Source of the DNA: Nematopogon swammerdamellus
Taxonomy: Eukaryota; Arthropoda; Insecta; Lepidoptera; Adelidae
DNA length: 64,000 nt
Reading direction: 5' to 3'
NCBI GenBank assembly: GCA_946902875.1
Contig: OX336340.1
Location: 4,299,739-4,363,738, forward strand
Shown here: in pieces, positions 21,224-33,200 of the stretch
Layout: every line of letters begins with the position of its first letter
Position numbering within the stretch: position 1 is the first letter of the stretch
Notes under the pieces: model-generated
What the model saw: only the letters and a program-made list of their open reading frames with translations
The model's database searches: none
Told to the model about the DNA's origin: nothing
Program-made: the position numbers and the translations under genes

Positions 21224-24200
21224 CTGGGCAACAAAATTAATTTTAATTTCACACAGTTTTCATCAAAAGGCTTAAAGGTCAATATTTATAGGCCGTCCGC
21301 CTTACTACGCTGGCATGGCGCCTCGCTTATTTCCGTTTTTTTTTATGATTGATATTATTGGCTTGGTTTCTGAGAAGGACTATTGTGTGATGGCCAGTTT
21401 TATACACGGTGAACAAAAAACCTGTCGAACACCCGAAGGCAGGAAGTACCAGTTTCAGATACTGAATCGGATAGGCTAGTTTTTTTTTCGAAATTTTTAT
21501 GAAAATATGCCCTTTTTCCTAAGTATCAAGGTTTCTTTTAACTAAATTATGTCTGCATGCCTTCATAACAGTGAGGCGAAGTTAAACTCTACTACCATAT
21601 GTCAAGCACGTGATATCAGTTTTCTAGGTACCTACCTAGGTAATATTCTAAAACTTATTAGGTATACAAAATAATAGTTTGTTCCATACTAACAGACCTC
21701 AAAGCACTTACCGACTTCATTTTCAGTACAGAAGACAACAAAAATTATTAAAATCGGCAAATTATTTCACAAAGAATTTCACTAAAGACATAAGAACACG
21801 CTCTCTGCCTTCACTTCATTCAATGCTGCCTCAAGATAATTTATGACACTGGCGGTGAGACGGCGGCGGCGGGCGCTTTGCGTCGCGCGCGCTGCCGCCG
21901 CCGCCTAGGCCTAGGTAAAGAATTTTGCATTAGAAGTAAAAGGTCGCGATACTAATTCTATTTTTTAATTGAAAATTTTTGTCCGAATAAAAAAAAAATA
22001 GCCTATCCGATTCAGTATCTGAAACTGTACTTCCTGCCGGTGTTCGACAGGTTTTTTGTTCACCGTGTATAAAAATACATTTTTGACAAAGACAAGAACT
22101 CTCAGCAAAATTGTTAATCTTGCTCTTAAGCTGTGTTTTCGATAAACTGTAGGCGATTTTATTATGTGGCTATTCATTAAAATACTTGAAATATGTATAA
22201 AAAAATAATAATAATAAAATTTCTTGTCGGTTCTCCTTCATGGTCCCCATTAAAATGTCAAGCTTCCGATGTTGGACATGGTTTTGGCGACGTTTTCCTA
22301 ACGCATAAAACCTTGATCATCTCGAAAAAATACGAGTACTTACCTACTACATTGCTACTGAGCTTTCTTTGAAGCTTATTAAAGGAATCCAGCGGTGACA
22401 AGCAAATCCGGTCGAATTGCGACACACTGTATAAAAAAACTTCTAAAAAAGAGGTGACAACTCACCATGCAGAATCCCCTATTGCCACCGCCGCCGTTGG
22501 CGATCGGCTTCGGTTTCTTGTCGCCGTTGTAGCGAGTCTTGTAGAAGTCTGAGAAGAGGAAGAGGAACAGGAAGCCGTGCATCGCGATCCAGTAGACGAA
22601 GACGCGAGGGTACGTGCACGACGGCCGGAACAGCACCTGCAGCTGGTGAGTGAAGATCATCACGAACTGCACCTGCGACACCGTTAGAACGTTCTCAATG
22701 ACAGATGAAATGTTCTCAACTCTGTATACAAAGTTCTCAATGATGCACGGAACATTTCTCGCTGATGGATAAGAGTTCTCACTGATGGATAAACATTTCT
22801 GACCGGTGGACAAAAGTTCTCATCGGTGCATGGATAAACGTTCCGATCATTGCATAACATTTCTCACTGACAGAAGCAGTTTCCACTGACGGTAAATAAG
22901 GGATAAGAGTTCTCACTGATGGATAAACATTTCTGACCGATGGGCAAAAGTTCTCATCGGTGCATGGATAAACGTTCTGATCATTGCATAACATTTCTCA
23001 CTGACAGAAGCAGTTTCCACTGACGGTAAATAAGGGATAAGAGTTCTCACTGATGGATAAACATTTCTGAATGATGGACAAAAGTTCTCATCGATGCATG
23101 GATAAACGTTCTGATCAATGCATAACATTTCTCACTGACAGAAGCAGTTTCCACTGACGGTAAATAAGGGATAAGAGTTCTCACTGATGGATAAACATTT
23201 CTGACCGATGGACAAAAGTTCTCATCGGTGCATGGATAAACGTTCTGATCAATGCATAACATTTCTCACTGACAGAAGCAGTTTCCACTGACGGTAAATA
23301 AGGGATAAGAGTTCTCACTGATGGATAGACATTTCTGACCGATGAACAAAAGTTCTCATCAAGGCGGTAAATAAGTTCTCGCTAACAGATAAAAGTATCA
23401 TTGACAGATGAAACGTTCACAATGAAGATCTATTCAATTATCACTAAGTAACAAAAGTTCTCATTGACAGATAATCAGCATGCACTGAGAAAAAAGTCTG
23501 AAAAATGTGACAGATAAATGTTCTAAGTGGCAGATAAAAATTTATAGTAGGCGCTCTAAGCTAAGAAAAAAAAACTTATGGGATGGGAACCAAAAGGAAT
23601 ACTTAAAACAATTATTTCGGGTAATTTGTCGCATAATTATAATTATAACACAACAAATTACATTTATTGTATCACAACATCAACTAATTGACGATTAAAT
23701 GCCCCATTTGTTATTCACAGTGACATACTTACCAAGTGTATGCAAAGAGAGGTCACACGTAATATGCAAATACCGACCGCGTGCAAGTGTTACGCTAATG
23801 TAACAAGACATTGTGTTTTTTTTAATACTTCTTGAGGCTTTCAAGTACTTACACGGGTTGTTCTAGGTTCAGCCATGTAAAAACCTTCACACACGTCCCT
23901 TAAATCAGATGCGATATCTGCGTAGTTGACGGAACCCTAGATCGATCGGCCTAACGATAGATTGCCTGTGGTGTTCGGCGGGCTTCAGGCAAGTTGACTG
24001 AGGTGATGTTTTATTTCTGGACTTTATATCCATAGGTCGCTGGTTCAAATCTGGCTCGAAGGACCAAAATGTATAAATTCAATGAATTATTTTATGATTA
24101 TTTTCGTATTATTTTATTTACGTATTAACTGTGTTATGTTGGCACAATAATTATTCCTTACTGTTGGCACCTCTGGCTCTATAATCGTGCAGGATATCGA

Positions 24201-27200
24201 TTCTGCACATATATCCAATCTGCGGGTTAATTCGAAGTAGTTTCCATTCTGCACACTAGTGCTCCTGTATTATTTGTTTATTTATTTTATAAAAATTATT
24301 ATTATATTATTTTATTAAAAATATTTATTTTATTTATAAAACTCTGTGTGTCGAAGTGTTTATATTTTATTCTACAATCGTCTATAGGTACGTACCATCT
24401 GGAATGCGGTGAGGTACTTCTTCCACCAGATGTACTTCTGGTACTGCGGCCCCATCGCGGACACCATGTAGTAGAAGTACATCACTATGTGCACGAAAGT
24501 GTTCAGCAGTGCGAAGAAAGTGCTGTGCCCGCCTGCAACCAAACAAGTTTCACTACGTTACTACCGATAAGATACACGAATCAATAAGAAACATACATCA
24601 ATAAGATACATGCATCAATAAGACACATGCATCAATAAGATACATGCATCAATAAGATACATGCATCAATAAGACACATGCATCAATAAGATACATGCAT
24701 CAATAAGATACATGCATCAATAAGATACATGCATCAATAAGATACATGCATCAATAAGATACATGCATCAATAAGATACATGCATCAATAAGATACATGC
24801 ATCAATAAGATACATGCATCAATAAGATACATGCATCAATAAGATACATGCATCAATAAGATACATGCATCAATAAGATACATGCATCAATAAGATACAT
24901 GCATCAATAAGATACATGCATCAATAAGATACATGCATCAATAAGATACATGCATCAATAAGATACATGCATCAATAAGATACATGCATCAATAAGATAC
25001 ATGCATCAATAAAATACGATACAAGTCCCGTTTCGAACTCCAAGTACAACTGTAGGTAGCGTTAAACCCAACCGAATTAGTACTACCGTTTTGAATGAAA
25101 GGTCAGTCGAATAGGAAGTGAAAATATTTCACGTCTATATCATCCAGTTCAGTGTCGCCGGCACGATCAAAGCGAAGAACCGCCATAGTACACTCCATAT
25201 CACACACTCATCATCAAATTAATATCGGTCTACGGTCCTTTGGAGAATTAAACAATTCAAGCTTCTAAGCCAACACAATCAAAAGATACGGCCTTTTGTT
25301 TCGTGGTGGTAGGGAACCCTCGGTGCGAGAAATCCGACTTGTCCGGTTTTTTTTTATCCTTAAAACATATCAGCAATAATTATAACCACTATTATTCTTA
25401 GTGCGTGTTTTTTGTTTTTTTTTTTTCAACTTAAAAATGAACTAGCGACCCCGGATTACGATAATAAATTCGAGGTCATACAGAGACCAACAAAGAGCAT
25501 TATTATAATATATATAGTTGATAAGACCACGCTCGCTTCGTACGCTTGCTGTCATTAGCGGGCGAGGAAGGAAAACCTGTTGATGCGTATGCAATCTGCA
25601 TACAGTATGCCTATGCACTAGTGTTGCAACAGATAGTGGATTGGCCGGATACCGGATATCCGGATATCCGGCCGCAGGTTATCCGGCCAGACGTAGGTAT
25701 AGAATACTGCCTTTCAACCCCGAAAAACTTGTATTCATTCACAGGAAGGAGGGGGTGTGGATCTAAGCTTGCGATGGCTTCACCGAACATATCCGGGCCC
25801 ATCGGCAGTAGAGGAGGGTATTAATCGAGGTCGGGACTAGCGAGTGGCCACTCTAAATTTCCCGCGCATGCTTCACGTTTCGGCTTGCATCAAGCCTCGT
25901 CAGCTAGTCTGCGTTGACTAGGACGACTTGCCACTAGTTTATTATACATACCTTAACTTATATTATATTATATTATATTAAGTTTAAGTTTGTACCTACT
26001 TTCGTACGTAAATAATCAATGTAAGTAATGCTATAAATGAATGAATAAACGGTTTTCTTTTTTGTAAATAAGTTTTTTAATCTATTATTATTTCACTCTC
26101 CGGCCTTGGCCGGATACTGTCTACTTTCCGGCCATGAACCGGATAGTAAAAAATGGCCGGATAGGCCAGATACCGGATAGTAACCGGATATCCGTTGCAA
26201 CACTAGTATGCACGTCGTCCATTCGCACATATGTCAGATAAAGCTAGAGTTGGCTAAAATTATTTTTACTCAGAGATTGTGCCTAAGATAAAATAACAAT
26301 GGCGTGGGAAGACAACGTAAGTACATACATACATACCACACGCTGTATCCTGACCGAGAGTAATCGGTGTTGTGCTGGAAGTGTACTCTTGTAAATTTAC
26401 AGCGCAACACCGACCACCACTTTTAGCAATGTATTAGAACAAGATAACTATTAAGCGGCAAGTAAGGCACGAAGACCCACCCGCTGCATGACTCGGTGCA
26501 AGGACCACACCAAGGTGATAGGTGACTAGCCTGTCGCCCTTTAGCACGGATCTTGTCATTATCCCTTAGTCGCCTTTTACGACACGCAGGGGAAGAGATG
26601 CCGTGGGGCTATTCTTTTTAGGTACCGACCCCATACTGTTATAATGTAAGTATTTAAGCTATATGTAGCGCTTTCAATAATAAAAAAAATTCCAGAAAGT
26701 GTCAATAAAAACCCCCTTGTGAATTGAGTAGACCTCGACTTATATAAGAGAACATATTTATTTTTAATTTTTTTTTATGTAAACCAGCATGGGTGGCTGT
26801 ACCGAGAGACCAATGGTGCAGTCGACAGAGCCAAAATCACCTCTCCTCGCGAAACCGCGCTCAGTTAGGTGCCATGCCAGCAGAATTTCGGACTGTTCCT
26901 AGGCTGTCTAGCCCGTTAATACGACGCTTGAAGACACCCAGGTTAAAGGATTCAGGAAATACACTCGCCGGAAGACAGTTCACACTCTAGCGGTGCGACA
27001 AAGAAACGATTTAGAGAACCAATGGGTTCTCAAAAGCCCAATGCCAACAACAAAAGGGTGCTGAGTAGGGTGAAGAGAACATATAATCGCAAGCGGGCGG
27101 ATCAACAAGCAAGGTGCCTCGTCATTTCATTTCCTTGTTGTCAGTGTAAAATATTTTTTAATACTTCACTCAATATGGGTGACACGTAGGTAGCTTGAAC

Positions 27201-30200
27201 TACACAAAACTATTAAATTTAATCCAGTTAGCAGACGCGGATTGCTTTGAAGTATTTAATGCTAAATGACGCACGGACGGCAACGAGAATACATACAAAT
27301 GACCTATTTATTTTTCATTTGTACACGCCGACCGGATTCGAACCTCGGACCTCTCGCATGAGAAGCCGATGCCCAAACCACTCGGCCACCCGCCGTCATG
27401 CAGCCAACCGTGTCAGGGTGCATTAAAATTATTTACAATTTACAAGGGTTCAACCCTTGGTTTCCCAAATGAAAACAAATAAAGAATACTGACCAGGGGC
27501 GAACTTGAGCCCCATCCAGACGGAGAAGGGCATGATGCCGTGGTGGATGACGTGCAGCGCGGACACCTGTTCGTTCTTCTTGCGCATCACGAAGAACAGC
27601 GTGTCGAAGAACTCCGTGAACTTGCTGAAGTAGTACCACCAGCAAGTGTTCGCCATCTGCCGTCGGACAAAGCAAGTCAGTATGTTGTTGTTGTTTTGGT
27701 TTGGGGTTGGCTCTAGGCCTGCAAACTAATCCCGCTTGGTTGGGAACCTTCGTGCAAAACCCCGCAGTCTCGAGCTACCCCAGCCAGCCTATGTCTTCCA
27801 TGAAAGCCACAAGTCGACCGGGGTGTCTGCAGACCTCCGCAACGGATGATGGAGAACAGAGTATGTAAGGGACATACTCCGTTGGTTGTCAAGCACACTG
27901 CACTCCAACAAAACATGCTCGGCCGTTTCATCCGTTGCCAAGCATCCTCTGCATAGTGGAATATCCGTAATACCTATGGTGTGTAGATGTTTATTTAGTG
28001 AAGTCAGTAACATTGTATATAATACTAGCTGTGCCCGTGGCTCCGCCCGCTCTCATATTTCACTTCACTGCTAACCTCATAAGCTATTTAGCGTGATAGT
28101 AAGTAGCCTATAGTTGATGGGAAGAATCAAGCTATCCGTAGAATTTTGTTTTATTAAAATCGGTTCAGTGGTTCTCGAGTTATAAGCGGACAGACAGACA
28201 CTCAGACAGACAGAAAGCAGACGTTGGATTTTATTATAGGTAAGGATGTCCGGTCAGTCAGCGTGTAAGCGTCCGCTGCTGGTGTGGAAGCGAAGGAGAA
28301 GGGTGCTCCAATTGATGAAAGAGCTCGGATGGCTGGAGTAGCACCACCGGAGCGCCAACTTACAACGGATCTGCTTGAGTTCTCAGTGCGGGAATAGTCC
28401 ACCACCACTAACACAAGTGGCGGGCACCAAACAACAATTACATATGTATCTGTTCAGTCAGTCAGTGTGTGAGCAAGCTAGTTCTTCGTTGTTAAAAATT
28501 TAAATATCTTTCCTCGTGACAATTTTTCGAGCAATTTTTAGGGCTTCATATCCGATTATAAAGCAATTACTAAGCCTACGTCGTCTGTCCGTCCGCCCAT
28601 CCGAGCGCTGTATCTTTTGAGCCGTAATAGGTAGCCGGTTGAAATTTTCACAGAATATGTGTTATTTATTATAGCGGATATGCAAACAAATAATAAAAAC
28701 AGCTAAAAGTAAAAAAAATTAAGGGGTCCCCATACAAGAAACGTGCTAAGAATCGATTAGTCACGCTACTGAATAATAGATGGCGCCGCAAGTTTTTATA
28801 TTTTGCATTGTGAAAAAACACAAGATTTTTTTTATGGGAACTTACACAGTTGGCTACATCACCTACAACATTTGTGATGTCAGCCCATAACACCGGGTGA
28901 ACTAGGCGCCATGTCAGTGCTTCCCTTCATTTCATGTCAGCTACACTGAACTGGATGGAAAACACGTACTATTTACATAGCCGTTTCGACCGACGTTTCA
29001 TTCATTACGGTGTTACCAACCCGGGCGGGATAAAACCTACCTCCTAGTAAGGTAAGAACGGAATGGACCTACAGTTTTACGTGGAATCCGAACCACGGTC
29101 AGCCTCGAACGGTCGAGCGGTCACCCATCCAAGTACTGACCGCGCTCAGGGTTGCTTAACAACAGTCGACGGACCGCACCACTACGCTACCGAGGCTGAC
29201 AAAATATGCATTGTGGAATAATAAATGCATTATTAACAACGGTAATTAAAATTCAATATAATTATGTTCTTTAGTTCCGCATTCGATTCGGTGAGGCCCA
29301 AGGTCGAACAGCTATCAGTTTTAGGGTTGAATCAGTCCAGATTGGTTCCGCCGCACGAAGTAACTATTTGTACCGTGTGGGGCCGGTACTTTAAAAGAAT
29401 AGCCCCACTGCATCTCTCCCCGTGTATGTCGTAAAAGGCGGCTAAGGGATATGACTCCCTTCTTATATTACTAGGTGGTAGGGTTTAACGCGCCCGGGTT
29501 GGTACCACCGCACTGAATGAAAGGTCGGTCGAAACGGCTATGTAAATAGTTTGTGTTTTCCGTCCAGTTCAGTGTAGCCGGCACGACCGAAGGGAAGCAC
29601 TGACGTGGCACCAAGTTCACCCGGTGTTATGGGCTGACATCACGGATGTTGTAAGTGATGTAGCCAACCGTGTCAGTTTCCATAAAAAAAAAAAAATTAT
29701 TCTGTGCCGCATCACTAAATGAAAGTTGGTGATAACGGCTGTCCATTTTTACCGGTCCGTTCAGTGTAGCCGACACGACCGAAGGGAAGCAATGACATGA
29801 CATGACACCTAGTTACTACAGGAGCAAGGTGTAAAGGGCTGACATCACCGGTACACACAGGCGGTGTAGCCAACCTGCCGTAATAACAAATATCAAGGTA
29901 GAACAGACAAATGGACAGACGGCGTAGGCTTAGTAATAGGGTCCCGTATGGATACTTAACCCTAAAAAGTTAATCTTTCTGCAATTCCAGCCCACATATT
30001 TTCCCCTAAGTATAGTTTCGGATTCTTAAAGAGAGGCGTGAATAGGCCACCTGTCTGGCCGGCATGGCATTCGCAACCCCCGCGTACGACCGAACGTCCA
30101 TGAGCGTCGTTAGACACCTCACGGGTGGCTCGGTGCCCGACGCACATGCTGAAAAAAAATTTTTTTTCCGCAATCAAAATTTCAGGGGCGGCCAGTGCGG

Positions 30201-33200
30201 GGGTAGTCTCAGCCATATTATGTTAGGCCGAAACGTCATGCCACATGGCTCGCCGAACGCCCGTGAGTAAATAAGTAATTTTTTTATAATAATGTTTAAC
30301 AACCACAGTACTCTTAATTCTCAATTCTGCGGTATTCTTAATTCTTAATGTTTAAATATATCGCGATCTTTCAATGTTGTTTGAACTATTTGAAAAATGT
30401 GAAGTGCGAAGCCGGAATAACAGTTTTTTTAATCTATGTACTTACTTACTTTAATTTAAGTTTTCTATGTTTGTGTTTCTTGAATAAATAAATAAAATAC
30501 CTTATTTAAAAAGACTCTCGTTATTGTAAAACAAAACTTACCCTCATGGCGGTTGGACTCCTAGAATAATCGACTAGTTGGCAGCTAAAGTTATACTGTC
30601 CCCACCATCCGCTCATCAGGTACTGGAACAAACCAATCCACATTATATTATGTACACTCATCTCATCAATCAATATCAATACTAATAAATAAACCTGAAG
30701 GGATGATGAGGTAATTATACTAAAACTAAATAGCGATTTTTGGAAATCTTTTCTGTATGTATGTTCCTCCATAACTCTTAACCGATCATCCGAATTCGAT
30801 GAAACTTAGTACAAACACATTTAACTACACGTGACACAGGATAGGCTAAATTGACTGGCTAAACTGAATCTCAGTTCAGGTTACGCTAAGATCGGATCGG
30901 CTTCTCATGCGAGAGGTCCGCGGTTCGAATCCGGTCGGCGTGTACCAATGAGTTTTTTCTGGCGAAAAAATTTATGTGCATACCTACACCTGCTGCTTCA
31001 CCGTTCGGAACCGGAGTAAAACTGTAGGTCCCTTCCCTTGCCCCTTATACCTACACCTGCTGCTTCACCGTTCGGAACCGGTGTAAAACTGTAGGTCCCT
31101 TCCCTTGCCCCTTACTAGGTGGTTGGCTCTAATTGTAGCCGATTTCCAGTCCTCTATTCCAGAATAGCCAGCTATCCAGGGAAGTCTCCGGTATGGCACC
31201 TACCATCTCGGAGGTGATATTGGCTGGTCGGAGCATGCGCTTTGGCCCCTCCGACTCAGCCACCCATACCGGATAACATAAAAAAAAATTTTACTGTACA
31301 CTACCTCATAGAAGATCCAACTGCTGAAGACGGTCTGTACAAAGTTGTAGACGACGAGGACCTCGCGTAGCCGGAACGGCTTGCGCTGCTCCATCAGCCG
31401 CGGGCCGAGCACGCGGGCGCAGTACGCGTAGCACATGCACGCCGCCACCGTCGGCAGCGGCGACGCCATCATCGGCCAGTCCTTCACGCGCGGGTCTGCG
31501 GGCAACATGCACGGCGGAGCGTCAGGCGAGCGCTGTTGCAAGTGGAATATCTTAGCGCGTCAGAAGTGGGATATCTTAGCGCGTCAGAAGTGGAATATCT
31601 TAGCGCGTCAGGAGTGGGATATCTTAGCGCGTCAGAAGTGCTTAGCGCGACAGAAGTGGGATATCTTAGCGCGTCAGAAGTGGGATATCTTAGCGCGTCA
31701 GAAGTGGGATATCTTATCTTACACAAAGGTCCGATGCTGTATAGACACGTGTGGCAACCGCCTGAAGCAGCCTCACTGGGAGGTAAGAGGACCCTGGCGT
31801 ACCTCTTCGCCGAGGTAGTTATTTGCGGATGACTCCTGTTTACCAGTAGTTCGGTGAAGACAGAAAGCCAATCTCGAGACCATTCATGCGAGGGCATCAA
31901 CTACGCGCAAAAAATGTATGAAGTGGAATATCTTTACGTGTCAGAAGTGGAATATATTAGCGTTTAAGAAGTGAAAATATCTTAGCGTATCAGAAGTAGA
32001 ATATTTTAGCACGTCAGAAGACGTCAGGAAAGGATCCTTCAAGAGGGGCGTGAATGGGCACCTGTCAGGTGGCCATGGCGTTCGCAACCCCCGCATACGA
32101 CCGAATGTCCATGGGCGTCGTTAAGACACCTTACAGGTGGCGTGGCGCCATATGTCGCGCTTTCAATAAAAAAAAGTGGAATATATTAGCATGTTAGAAT
32201 TGGGATTTCGTAGCGTCAGAAATGGGATATCTTAGCGTGTCAGAAGTTATAATGAAGTGTAATTTTTTACGAGGTTTCATGCTCATTATTGATTTTATAG
32301 TAACCCTAATCATGTGGCGAGAATTAAAGCATTTTGACTTGAAACTTGTAGTGTCCTCCAGCCAGGAGTTCACAACGGCCGGAAGCGGCGAGAATATTTG
32401 TCGGTAAGTGAAACACACGCTCAGAGATTGGACAGGAGATTAAATTAATCGACCGACTGACAGGACAGTCTGAAGCCTATATTGGAATATTAGGTTGAAC
32501 AGGAACCGGGTTGGGGTTGGGCGTTGTTGAGAGTCGAACGCCAGTAGTCCGTAACGCTATAAAATATCAGAAGTGGGAAATAGTAACGATAGAGTAGGCA
32601 CAACATTTGGCCATAGTCCCTAGACCAGCTGTCGACATACACCTGTCGATTAGTGTGCGTAGGAGTTTGGGTATAATTTTACACTTCCGTATTCGCACTT
32701 GTTGTTTACACTCGTATTCCGATGTTTGTTAATATAATTTTCATGAACGTGTAAAACGTTGTTTTTTATGTAAGTAAGGAGTGATGTATTAGAATTCCAG
32801 AGTTCAACAAACTACTTCTAATATAATCATATATGATATATATAATATATTATAATAATGATTACAGTATAGATCCAAAGGCGAAAATGAAGAGAAACAT
32901 GCCCTCAACGATTTGTACCAATATTTTAAAGTTGCGTTCGCTTATGCCAAAACAAATCACTATCAGTAGAAGGGATGGACGACTCAGACAGGGCCACTTG
33001 AAACTTAAAAGGTTCTGTCTATTGAGATTAGAAATATGCTCCTGACAAATATTAAAGAACTTTAAAAGCAGGTAATCTTTAAGTGGAAATTTTTGTGTAC
33101 CTACCTATAGATAACATACCGACGTTGTCTTGGGAGAATCTTTACAGACGTAACTAGAGGCAAACATTTTTTTACTATAGTTTATTTATTTCGATCAAGT

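Noticed and set aside
23985..24076. tRNA-like sequence ending in CCA
   Set aside because: A B box and a possible anticodon stem exist, but no D arm or A box can be placed.
24580..25017. CRISPR-like regular array
   Set aside because: The 17-bp units are contiguous with no spacers, in a eukaryotic intron.
27325..27402. tRNA gene on the minus strand
   Set aside because: A and B boxes are present but the T stem and acceptor stem do not pair. It resembles the SINE2 head.
31484..31900. Open frames of 98-138 residues on both strands
   Set aside because: Made of 24-bp repeats (LSASEVGY / LRYPTSDA) next to exon 2. Only the 31305-31495 part is coding.
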